From: Hsuehochloa calcarea
Lineage: Eukaryota > Streptophyta > Magnoliopsida > Poales > Poaceae
Length of the DNA stretch: 64,000 nucleotides
Direction of reading: 5' to 3'
Assembly (NCBI GenBank): GCA_036346395.1
Contig: CM070604.1
Location: 34,685,662 to 34,749,661, forward strand
Shown: piece after piece, positions 34,827 to 45,456 of the stretch
Numbering within the stretch: the stretch's first letter is position 1
How the letters are laid out: every line of letters begins with the position of its first letter
The notes under the pieces: model-generated
What the model was told of the DNA's origin: nothing
Databases searched by the model: none
Seen by the model: the letters and a program-made list of their open reading frames with translations, nothing else
Made by a program: the position numbers and the translations under genes

Positions 34827-36523
34827 GCGGTTTGATCATGTTAATCCTATTATTTTACAAGTTTAATATTTTGAATTCAACTGTATGTATGCATTGCTAC
34901 TTTGTGTTAAAATATGGTTAGTTGATCCTATAGTTGCATAATCTGTAGGATGTTGGTTATTCTCTACTACTTGAGCCTAGGTTATTTGTCGCGATTAGAG
35001 TTCGATGGATGAACTCTTGTCACTTAGTAGAATACTGAATCTTTGTGCTTAGCCATGCCTAGTTCGGTAGCTTTGGGCGATCATCGACTTAGTCGATGGT
35101 CTTGATCACACAAAAATTATTATTCTTCCATTATGTCCAGCACTTTGTGCTTTGTTAATTTTGTAAAGTCAAAATTCTGAAAATGGAAAAATTGATTTGG
35201 ACTTGGGCAAGTGGTTGGATGGTGGGTTATTGGGTTTGTGGTTGTCTTGCCTAAGTCAACAAGGACCGAACATCTTGTGTCACACTCTCCAAGCATTTTT
35301 GCGTACTAACCACGCGAGAGGATATGGGACCTCTCTTGACTTAGTACTTTGGCGTGGGTTATCTCCGAGTCGCAGGAGGAGCGTTGTGTGTGTTGTGTGA
35401 AAAAGGAATTGTGTTCTTGTGTTGGGTGTGCGGTGGTGGAGTTTCCGGATGGACTCTCCACCTCGAGGGGTCCGCAGCTTGTCCGAGGCTTTACCCGTGA
35501 GGGGTAGTTGTCCGAGGCTGGGCCACGACCCCGACACAACGTATGGGTTTCTATCCATACGGGCGGCTCGCGAATAATTCACAATATTGGAAACGTCTCG
35601 TAGGACTTAGCCGTCTTGGCATACCTAAGGAAGTGTGCTTAATAGCTTGGCAAAAGGCGATCCGGCGTGTGGGTAAAATGGTACACCTGCGCAGGATAAA
35701 ACTATTCGAATAGCCTCGTCCTAGGTTATGGACACGCTTGGTTAGGTTTTGCAAGAGTTAGACTTCAACCTTTTAAATTAAAATTTGACATGGTTGGTAT
35801 GAATGGGTAATTCATGCTATGGTTGTGGTGACTAATGGTTTAGTCACTTCGGGATTGTTGTTGTTTCCTATCTCTTCTGTTAATTTGTTGTCTTTTGCGC
35901 TTATTTGAACATTAAAAACAGATTTGTTAAATTGCTTTCAATCTATTATATTATTGCAAATGAAAACTTGCTTTATGCTAAAATGAAACCTACAGCCTAC
36001 TGTTGATTAAGCTTGCATGTAGTATATGTACAGGTTTGTTATTCCACATGTAAGTCTTGCGAGTACATTCAAAGTACTCACCGGCTTTTGCCGGCTGCTT
36101 TTGTTTGCAGGGGAAGAAGGTGAGCCCCAAGGGCCTCACTTTTGTGAGATGTGCTTCGGGTTTGGCGACTAGCTTGGCGGTCCGGTCGGTTGCCTTGTGG
36201 GTTAAAGGCACACTGATTGGCTCTTTTGTTGTAGCCATCTTATGGCACTTTTGCTTCCGCTGTTTATTTATTGTTGTCTCTTTTATTGTTGGCGGTTGGC
36301 CTCTCTTTTTATAATGACTCGGTTTAATATTATTAATACTACTTACTTACGTGTTTGGTTCTATGTGGATGAATGGAATTGATACATAAATTTTGTGATG
36401 AGGTGTGTATCTTTCTCTGGGAAGTATACATGTCTCGAGTCTCGGATTATCTGCTTTGTGATGCTAGGACCGAATGGATGGTTAAGCATCACAAGCCGGA
36501 TAAACCGGGGTCTCACAAAGGTT

Positions 36524-36535
36524 TGGTATCAGAGC
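36524..36535 (+). promoter_or_regulatory. Primer-binding site of D
   Basis: TGGTATCAGAGC, 6 bases after the LTR end; initiator tRNA-Met complement. Confidence 0.93.
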
Positions 36536-37385
36536 CATACTGACCGTAGTAACCCAAGTTTGGTCGCCTTTAGGATATTTTGAAAAACCCTAATTTCAAA
36601 GTATCAAATGATTTTTGAAAGCTTGAGGAATTCTCAGATTTTATTCCTTACCTATCTTAGCTTTCTCCTCTCATCTTACTCTAATTTGAGTTTTGAAAAT
36701 TGTTTACCTCTTCTTTCCTTCAAAGATAGTTGTTATCGTTTAAATGGGTTTTGGGAACCACTGAGTTTGGCAAATTGAAGTGCTTAGGGTTTTGAAGTTT
36801 CTGGACTGAAGATTTCGGCTAGAGGCTTGGATGCGGAATCTGGACAGCACGCTTCAATTTCCAGACAGCAGGCTCAATGGTTTCTGATAGGACCACTGAG
36901 CTTGGCAAGTTGAAGTGTGCCAGATTTTGAAGTTTCTAGGATGGAAGACTTCGGCTGGAGCTTGGATGCAAAATCACTACAGCAACTTCAATTTCCGGAC
37001 AGCAAGCTCGATGGTTTCTAATAGGGTAGAAAAATGAGAGGTTAATCAACTAAAACTTGTGGGGTTAAAAGGGTAAGATGTGATACTAGTTAGCTATGTA
37101 TCTAACACTATTTTCGCTGATTTAACCTTGCTCTTTAGCGGTATTAGATCTTACCTTAATCCTCTGATTTTTATTTTCTCAATCAATTACTCGTTCATTC
37201 AATACGGGCTAGTTGAATTGGGAAGTTGAGTTTTGGTTTTATGGTTCCTTACCGTTTTTGGAGTTTTTTTATAAGCAGGTTTAAGCTTATACACATCTCG
37301 CTTTTGGCTTTCGATTAGGGTGATGTTCCATTCCCTAGTCGCTAGCATTTTGCTTTCTTTCACTTTGTCCTTGAATCTAAGTCTT
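36536..37385 (+). other. Element D leader, joined directly to protease by a gag deletion
   Basis: Follows B's leader (16168-17003) closely up to the CTTTCTTT...GAATCTAAGTCTTTT region, where the next bases match B's protease at about 18222 instead of gag. About 1.2 kb present in B is absent. The AGTCT shared by both B flanks suggests a microhomology joint. Confidence 0.88.
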
Positions 37386-38095
37386 TTCTTTGCTATTAGT
37401 GAGCTCCTTTTTACTCCATTGTTGGTCCCATTGCTCATTCGCTCTCCTGGTTCGGAGCTGAGAGCTGACTCTGAGTGTAGGGGTGTTTCAATTGAAATTG
37501 AGGGAGTAAGATTCTTAGCGAATCTTATCCTCCTCCCTTCAAAGAAGTCTAGATGTAATTCTTGGTATGGATTGGTTGTCTCAAAGATAAGGGACGATCG
37601 ATTGCGCCAAGAAGTGTGTCCTTCTATCTAGTCCTTGGTAGGCGGGTTAAGCTTTTACCATGGCCGCTAGGCCCGCATCTCTTCGCGCTGGCGAAGCCCG
37701 CTCTAGATATTGGTGAAGTCCCAACCGTCCGTGACTTCATTGATGTCTTTCCGGAAGCTCTTCCAGGAATGCCACCAGTTCGAGAACTCAAGTTTGTCAT
37801 AGAGTTGGTTCCCGGTACCGCCCCGATTTCAAAGAGGCATTATCGGATGCCACCAAATGAGTTGGTGGAGTTGAAGAAGCAACTGAGTGAGCTGCAAGAA
37901 AAAGGTTTCATTCGCCCTAGCTCATCTCCGTGGGGTTGTCCTGCAATCTTCGTAAAGAAGAAGGACAATACTTTGCGTATGTGCGTTGATTACCGTCCGC
38001 TTAATGAAGTAACGGTAAAGAACAAGTATCCATTGCCCGCATCGATGATCTCTTTGATCGATTAAGCTGGAGCTCGAGTATTCTCCAAGATTGAT
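37386..38095 (+). pseudogene. pol: Element D protease remnant and N-terminal reverse transcriptase
   Basis: The protease lacks its DSGA active site and starts at AISELLFTPLLVPLLIRSPGSELRA (37390 on). After frame changes near 37540, 37562-38065 reads VRDFIDVFPEALPGMPPVRELKFVIELVPG, then ISKRHYRMPPNELVELKKQL, the FIRPSSSPWGCPAIFVKKKD block and MCVDYRPLNEVTVKNKYPLP. One base is missing near 38040 before the first catalytic block. Confidence 0.9.
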
Positions 38096-39106
38096 TTGAG
38101 AATGGGATATCATCAAGTTCGGATACGACCTGAGGATATTCCAAAGACGGCTTTCTCTACTCGCTACGGCTTGTATGAATACACCGTCATGTCATTTGGC
38201 TTAACCAATGCTCCCGCCTTGTTCATGAACCTCAGGAATTCGGTATTCATGGAGTATTTGAATAAGTTTGTCGTGGTCTTCATCGATGATATTCTCATCT
38301 ATTCCAAGGATGATGAGCAACACGATGAGCATCTGAGGCTTGTGTTAGGCAAGCTTCGTGAGCATCAGCTGTATGCAAAGTTCAGCAAGTGCGCGTTCTG
38401 GTTGAAGGAAGTGGCCTTCCTGGGCCATGTTCTTTCAGCAGGAGGCGTGGCCGTTGACCCTAGCAAGGTCAGCGATGTTCTTTCATGGGTTCAGCCTACT
38501 TCGGTAACCGAAGTGCGGAGTTTTCTCGGTTTAGCGGGATATTATCGCCGTTTTATCGAGAACTTCTCCAAGATCGCGAAGCCGATGACGGAGTTGCTCA
38601 AGAAGGACAAGAAGTTCTTGTGGTCCGATGCTTGTGAGGAAAGCTTCCAAGTACTCAAGAAGCGTTTGACCACCGCTCCCGTCCTCGTTCTTCCCGATAT
38701 TCATCGAAGTTTCGATATCTTTTGCGATGCTTCTCGTCGAGGACTCGGTTGTGTCCTTATGCAAGAAGGTAAGGTAGTGGCCTATGCATCAAGGCAATTA
38801 AGGACTCATGAACTCAACTATCCTACCCATGACTTAGAATTGGCTGCTGTGATTCATGCACTTAAGATTTGGCGACATTACCTGATCGGTAATCGTTGTG
38901 AAGTGTATTCGGATCACAAGAGCCTAAAGTATTTGTTTACCCAACCAGATCTGAACCTCAGACAAAAGAGATGGTTGGAGTTGGTCAAAGATTATGACAT
39001 GGGTATTCACTACCATCCGGGCAAGGCTAATGTCGTTGCCGATGCGCTCGATCATAAGCGCATTGCAATGCCTTGTTGCTCCAGGGATGTCAACCCACCC
39101 TTCTGA
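38096..39106 (+). pseudogene. pol: Element D reverse transcriptase palm and complete RNase H
   Basis: 336 open codons, the longest gypsy frame here apart from those in E and F. RT: MGYHQVRIRPEDIPKTAF, GLYEYTVMSFGLTNAP and FVVVFIDDILIYSK with FIDD at 38279-38290, then AKFSKCAFWLKEVAFLGHVLS. The connection has EVRSFLGLAGYYRRFIENFSK. RNase H: DIFCDASRRGLGCVLMQ, HDLELAAVIHALKIWRHYL, VYSDHKSLKYLFTQ and HPGKANVVADAL, with all acidic residues. The methionine at 38096 is internal and not a true start; KIDL precedes it. It serves as a good reference for A and B. Confidence 0.95.
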
Positions 39107-40070
39107 AGGAATTTCAGCGTCTCAACTTAGGTTTGGTTGAGCATGGTTCCCTCGCTGCCTTGGTTGTGCAACCAACCTTGGTAGATCGGATTAAGGTCGC
39201 CAAAGAATCGGATCTTTGGAATAAGCCGCATCAAGGAAAATGTCAAGAACGGAACAGCCAAGTGCTTCTCTGAGGATGAGCATGGTGTTGTAAGGTTCGG
39301 GCAACGCCTTGTGGTTCCAAAGGACATGGAATTGCGGAATTTGATTCTCTGCGAAACCCATGATTCGCCTTTGTCTATTCATCCCGGTGCCACAAAGATG
39401 TATCAAGATCTCCGTCAGAGATTTTGGTGGACCCGAATGAAGAGGGAAATTGCGAAGTTCGTTGCCGAGTGCGACGTGTGTCGTCGTGTCAAGGCCGAGC
39501 ATCGGCGTCGCAGGATCGCTTGACCTTTGCCTATTCACGAATGGAAGTGGGATTCGATCGGGATGGATTTTATCACCGGTGCGCCCGAACATCCAAGGGC
39601 AAGGATTCCATCACGGGTTGTCATCGATCGATTGAAGGTAGCCCATTTTACGCGATTCGGACAAACCTTAGTGTGAGTCTACTCGCGGACCTCTATATTT
39701 CCCGTATCGTCTGCTTGCATGGTGTACCGAAGACGATCGTTTCGGATCGCGGTGCGCTTTTCACCGCTGTGTTTTGGAAGTGTTTGCAAGAGGCTATGGG
39801 AACCGTCTCACATTTAGCACCGCATATCACCCCAAACGATGGTCGACCGAAGGGTCAACCAAGTGTTGGAAGACATGCTTCGTGCTTGCGTCCTCTCCTA
39901 TGGAAAGAATTGGGAGAAATGCTTGCCATTTGCCGAGTTTTCCTACAACAACGATTTCGAGCCGGTCTCGGCATGTCACCTTCGAGGCCTTATACGGGAG
40001 AAAGTGCGAACCCCGTTAAACCGGTGGAGACGGGTGAAAGACTTTTCTTTGGCGGACTCGATCAATGAGG
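39107..40070 (+). pseudogene. pol: Element D integrase (broken)
   Basis: 39311-39523 carries the zinc domain (SIHPGATKMYQDLRQRFWW, CDVCRRVKAEH). The core is in 39424-40068 in part: ISRIVCLHGVPKTIVSDRGALFTAVFWKCL with the second Asp, and then, in shifted frames, RRVNQVLEDMLRACVLSYGKNWEKCLPFAEFSYNN. The first Asp block (IGMDFITG) is readable near 39556. The Glu block is disrupted near 39830. Confidence 0.88.
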
Positions 40071-40584
40071 CCGAGAGTCAAGTCCAATTTATTCGTGATC
40101 GTTTGCGCACACTCAATCCGAGCAAAGAGCTATGCGGATCGCCGTCGTCGCGAGTTGAGCTTTGAGCCCAATGAATTTGTTTATCTCAAAGTCTCTCCTT
40201 TGAAGGGCCATCGCGATTCGGCGTCAAGGGCAAGTTAGCTCCTCGATATGTCGGTCCTTACCGTGTTATCGAGAAGAAAGGAGCCGTTGCCTATAAGTTG
40301 GAATTGCCACCGCACTTGAAGGGGTACATGATGTTTTCCATGTGTCCCAACTAAAGAAGTGTCTCCGTGTTCCAAGCGAGGAAGCTCAGTTGGAAACTCT
40401 TGATGTTCGGAAGATTTGACCTACAAGGAGCACCTGTTCGCATCCTTGAAGAGGTGAACGAAGAACAAGGAATAAAGCCATCAAATTCCTTAAAGTTCAA
40501 AGTGGTCGAACCACTCAGAGGATGAGGCTACTTGGGAAAGGGAAGATCGTCTCGTCATGAACTATCCATCTTTCTTTACTGAGT
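40071..40584 (+). pseudogene. pol: Element D integrase C-terminus and chromodomain (broken)
   Basis: Readable pieces in three frames: RRRELSFEPNEFVYLKVSPLKG, KLAPRYVGPYRVIEKKG, VSQLKKCLRVPSEEA, then chromodomain parts (RNKAIKFLKV, NHSEDEATWERED), ending SFFTE and a stop at 40584. B's chromodomain is the intact counterpart. Confidence 0.85.
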
Positions 40585-40611
40585 GAGCCAAATCTCTGGA
40601 CGAGATTTTTG

Positions 40612-40625
40612 TAAGGGGGAGGTTT
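40612..40625 (+). promoter_or_regulatory. Polypurine tract of D
   Basis: AAGGGGGAGGTTT before TGTAACATCCC. Confidence 0.9.
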
Positions 40626-43600
40626 TGTAACATCCCAAAATTGGTTTGTGTTTCAAATGTAATAAAAATGAGGAGAAATTAAAACTTTTTCTCTGATCTT
40701 GATTTTTGTAATCAGTTCCATAATTTTTGTAAAGGAATTATGTGGAATCAAAAATCAAATTGCCATTTGGACACCAACACAAGTCTCCTTCATGAAAATC
40801 TTGTGCCCAACCTTTGGAAATAATTTTCATTGAACCTAGGAGTGATGTTTAACACCTCAGAATTATTTCATAATTTTCAGAAATTATTTGATAATTTTTT
40901 GAGGCAAGTCAAACATTAGTCAAACTCCTAAATTAGCCTTCTGGAATTTTTAGAGAAAAATGCAGTGCATAAAAGTCTCTGAAAATTTTATATAAGGTTC
41001 ATCATCCTGTTAGCAATCTCCATTTAAAATTTCATAATTTTTGGGGTTTGTTTGCTACCCCAAATAATTCCTCCAAAATCAGCTATTCAAATTCAAACCC
41101 TAACCGGTTTTCACTGCTCCTCGGGTTCGGATCGGACTCGGGCTCGAGCCACTTGATTTGGTCCAACCAACTAACCGCACCGCTCGGACGTTGGGCGCGA
41201 GTGTTGTGAGTCGTTGGATCGAAGATCGAACGGCTCACGATCGCGTGAACGTTCGGACCATCCGAACGCCGATCCATTTGAACCGTTGGATTCTAAATCG
41301 AGGGTTCACGATCGCGTCAACGTTCGGACCGTCCGAACGCCTTGCGCAACGCGGACCGTAGGATCCAAATCAACGGTCCAGGATTGAGTGAGCGTTTGAA
41401 TCGTTATTATCGACCGTTCTTTTCACCGCTCGATTTCAATCCAACGGTGGCGGCTATCGTCTACCTCCGTCGCTCGCGCTCGCCATGGTCAATGAGAGGG
41501 TGAAATTTCAGAGCGTGGCGTCGTCGGGTCACTTCTCCTTTCGCCAACGGCTCTTCCGCATTAATGCTTCCGTCCGCCGCCTCCATAGTCGCCGTCGCCT
41601 CGTTGTCACTTGCTCCGTCGCCTCGATCGGCCTCAACACGAGCCCCACCATTTTTCTTCCCGTTGCTTCTTCCTTGCTCCTTGGCTATAAAACTCCCCGG
41701 TGGCTTCCTTAGCATCCTTTGAACACTCTTGAGCTCCAAAGACCACTTGTTAGTGCGTTGCTCGGGCTCCATTTCAAATTTGCTCTCGCCGCCATTGTTG
41801 GAGCTTGGTCCTTCGGTGAAAGTGGTGTTCCGGCATTCTCTTTCAAAACCCTTGATTCCTCGACTTCTTAGCCTCTCACCGAGTTTTAACCCTCTGTCAA
41901 TTTTGCTTTTGGCGAAGAGAGCGAGATCAATTTGATTTCCCTAGTCGGCGAAATCGCTATTCTTCTTCACCCGAGCCACTCGATTCTCCTCGGTGCCTTC
42001 TTTGGGCTCGGTACCCCCTTATTAGTCCTTAGTTGTTTGGCACCGCTCCCTTGGACCGCACTGAGCTCATTTGCGTTTTCGTTTCGGTCATTTTGAGTCT
42101 TCTCGGTCATCTCCGCTTGTTTGCGTTCTAGACCGCATGACCAAAATTGTTGGTACCTTTGGGTGCGCAAGGTTGTTAGGAACTCATTTTAGGCTTTTGC
42201 TCGCACCGCCATGCGAGAGTCGCCGCGGCGAGCCAATCTTCCCCACCAAATTTTGTCGGACGAAATCGGTTGAAGTGAACTTGAGTCGTTGCGACCGTCG
42301 ATCTTTGGATCTACGGCCCAAGATTGCGCTTAGATTTGAATTAATCACGCCCTAATCGGTGGACCGTTGGATCCAAGATCAACGGTCGGATCTGAATGAA
42401 CGCTCGGACCGTCCGAAAGGTTCGATCCGCGTGGACCGTTGGATCCAAGATCAGCGGCTCCTATGCGTGTGAACGTTCGGACCGCCCGAACGCCCCGGTC
42501 CACGTGAACCGTTGGATCCGATCCAACGGTGGCGTTTAGGAAGTGTGAATCCAGCGCGCAGCGTTACCGAACGCGGGCCGTCGGATCTTTGATCGACGCC
42601 TCGCTCGCCACGCTGTTTTAATTCTGATTTCCGAAAGGATTTATTTGTCAACCAAAAATATGATAACTTGTAAAATGCATAACTAATTCATTTCAAATCC
42701 TTTTCGGTTGATTCAAATTTTGTTGATTATGTTTTTAACTAGACTTTAATTTAGAAATGTTTTCAAACTCAAGTATAGCTCCGAAAATTTCGCTAATGAA
42801 TAGTAGCATTTTTGATTTATAAAAGTGAGCAAAATGGTTTTGGCCATATCTTTTGCATTAAGAATCCAAATCAATTGGTTCTTGTTGCATTAGTTCATAA
42901 AAATCATGCTCTTTCTACTGTAAAATTTGAGAGCTTTTGTTGAAATTGACTGTTGGATCTTTTCGGTTTCTTTTGCCTTATTGGTTCTTTTGGTTCTTTC
43001 GATAGGATCCAAGAGCGCATTGATACCGAGAGTGATCCCAAAAACATCTTGACCCACAACAAGCGAGCAAGCGCTTTGATCATGTTAATCCTATTATTTT
43101 ACAAGTTTAATATTTTGAATTCAAGCTGTATGTATGCATTGCTACTTTGTGTTAAAATATGGTTAGTTGATCCTATAGTTGCATAATCTGTAGGATGTTG
43201 GTTATTCTCTACTACTTGAGCCTAGGTTATTTGCTGCGATTAGAGTTCGATGGATGAACTCTTGTCACTTAGTAGAATACTGAATCTTTGTGCTTAGCCA
43301 TGCCTAGTTCGGTAGCTTTGGGCGATCATCGACTTAGTCGATGGTCTTGATCACACAAAAATTATTATTCTTCCATTATGTCCAAACTTTGTGCTTTGTT
43401 AATTTTGTAAAGTCAAAATTCTGAAAATGGAAAAATTGATTTGGACTTGGGCAAGTGGTTGGATGGTGGGTTATTGGGTTTGTGGTTGTCTTGCCTAAGT
43501 CAACAAGGACCGAACATCTTGTGTCACACTCTCCAAGCAATTTTGCGTACTAACCACGCGAGAGGATATGGGACCTCTCTTGACTTAGTACTTTGGCGTG

Positions 43601-44753
43601 GGTTATCTCCGAGTCGCAGGAGGAGCGTTGTGTGTGTTGTGTGAAAAGGAATTGTGTTCTTGTGTTGGGTGTGCGGTGGTGGAGTTTCCGGATGGACTCT
43701 CCACCTCGAGGGGCGTCATGCTTGTCCGAGGCTTTACCCGTGAGGGGTAGTTGTCCGAGGTCGGGCCACGACCCGACACAACGTATGGGTTTCTATCCAT
43801 ACAGGCGGCTCATGAATAATTCACAATATTGGAAGCGTCTCGTAGGACTTAGCCGTGCCAAGATACCTAAGGAAGTGTGCTTAATAGCTTGGCAAAAGGC
43901 GGTCCGGCGTGTGGGTAAAATGGTACACCTGCGCAGGATAAAACTATTCGAATAGCCTCGTCCTAGGTTATGGACACGCTTGGTTAGGTTTTGCAAGAGT
44001 TAGACTTCAACCTTTTAAATTAAAATTTGACATGGTTGGTATGAATGGGTAATTCATGCTATGGTTGTGGTGACTAATGGTTTAGTCACTTCGGGATTGT
44101 TGTTGTTTCCTATCTCTTCGTTAATTTGTTGTCTTTTGCGCTTATTTGAACATTAAAAACAGATTTGTTAAATTGCTTTCAATCTATTATATTATTGCAA
44201 ATGAAAACTTGCTTTATGCTAAAATGAAACCTCTGACCTCTTGTTGATTAAGCTTGCATGTAGTATATGTACAGGTTTGTTATTCCACATGTAAGTCTTG
44301 CAGTACATTCAAAGTACTCACCGCTTTTGCTTACGCTTTTGTTTGTGGGAAGAAGGTGAGCCCCAAGGGCCTCACTTTTGTGAGATGTGCTTCGGGTTTG
44401 GCGACTAGCTTGGCGGTCCTGGCTCGGTTGCCTTGTGGGTTAAAGGCACACCGATTGGCTCTTTTGTTGTAGCCATCTTATGGCACTTTTGCTTCATTGT
44501 TTATTTATTGTTGTCTCTTTTATTGTTGGCGGTTGGCCTCTCTTTGTAATGACTCGGTTTAATATTATTAATACTGCATTACATTACGTGTTTGGTTCTA
44601 TGTGGATGAATGGAATTGATACATAAATTTTGTGATGAGGTGTGTATCTTGACTGGGAAGTATACATGTCTCGAGTCTCGGATTATCTGCTTTGTGATGC
44701 TAGGACCGAATGGATGGTTAAGCATCACAAGCCGGATAAACCGGGGTCTCACA
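40626..44753 (+). repeat. Element D 3' LTR
   Basis: Same landmarks as the 5' LTR: repeats (41190-41400, 42290-42600), TATAAAA (41686-41692), CTATTCGAATAG (43944-43955), and a hairpin at about 44300 with one stem base lost (GCAGTAC for GCGAGTAC). Ends GGGTCTCACA, then GTGAA. Confidence 0.96.
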
Positions 44754-45456
44754 GTGAATTTCGTGATCTTTGATTTTCCACTGATCCATGATGGTGTGGA
44801 TGTAATCCAGCATTAATCACGAAATCAATCTATGCAAGGTTTGCTTGAGATAAGTCTCTTTTCGTTCTTGCTTTCGATTTCGTGATTTTAGGGCTTTCTT
44901 TGATCCGCGAGTTTCTGATTGATTCTTTCACGTGAATTAGCTTGCTGTGATATGTGTGAATCTATCTAGCATCGTCTTGATCATCAATCTCTCACGAACA
45001 AGTTTAGGATCAAGTTTTCGTTCTTGCCCGGTTTTAGACCTTCTATTAATCAATTGGCAATTGCTCAAGATCGTTCCAAGAATTATCATAATATTCGATT
45101 GGAATAGGTCCTCAATAGCATATAGAAGGTGTGTGCAAAGTTTCATAAAGATTGGAGTTGAGAATCAAAAGTTTCACCTAATTTCAACTTCGTCATCGGG
45201 CTGATTTTACTGTTGCAGATCGGTTCTGGAGTCGGCCGGTCAGACCGCCCGTGCTGTGAGTTTGCAATCTTAGTTGATTTTGCTATTTTGCTTAGGGGAT
45301 TTAATTGGATTCAAGACTAGTCTTCCGTTGTACTCGTATATTGATCTTCATAGCTTCATCATAGCTATTGGAGTGAAATTGTGTTGAATTCATTATTTGG
45401 GAAAAAGTGAGCGTGCTCCTATTCACCCCCCCTCTAGTCGCCTTTTCGGTCCAACA
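44754..45456 (+). repeat. Element C 3' LTR, second part
   Basis: Begins with the second GTGAA copy and ends CTATTCACCCCCCCTCTAG...CCAACA. It contains one CCGGTCAGACCG motif (45236). Two short CACGAA-type blocks near 44755 and 44820 flank a CCACTGATCC segment. The C/E joint is at 45456/45457. Confidence 0.9.

Larger units (their letters stand above)
32367..36517 (+). repeat. Element D 5' LTR
   Basis: Pairs with 40626-44753. Landmarks: CpG-rich palindromic repeats (32940-33150, 34050-34350), TATAAAA (33431), exon-like module from 34761, CTATTCGAATAG (35702-35713), hairpin (36061-36079) and TTTGCAG acceptor-like site near 36111. Many differences from the 3' copy lie at CAG/CTG. Confidence 0.96.
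32367..44753 (+). mobile_element. Element D: complete chromovirus of B's family, lacking gag
   Basis: 12.4 kb, bounded by 4151- and 4128-bp LTRs with TGTAACATCCC and GGGTCTCACA ends and flanked by GTGAA duplications. It sits inside the 3' LTR of C. The internal region is only 4.1 kb because gag and the start of the protease are gone; the pol remainder is closely similar to B. Without gag it could only have moved with help, unless the deletion came later. Confidence 0.96.
25271..45456 (+). mobile_element. Element C: Ty1/copia Sirevirus-like element, interrupted by D, 5' end off-window
   Basis: Domain order is gag, protease, integrase, reverse transcriptase, RNase H, i.e. copia. The long coiled-coil gag with repeated cysteine pairs, the long spacer after pol, the CAAGGGGGAGAT tract before the LTR and an LTR end in CTATTCACCCCCCCTCTAG are Sirevirus traits. 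The 3' LTR is split: 31378-32366 and 44754-45456, with D between. Everything before gag codon CAATCC is left of B, off-window. The right flank AGAAC (45457-45461) is the expected target duplication, since E's other LTR shows the uninterrupted site TATGAAGAACGTTTC at 52639. Confidence 0.92.
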
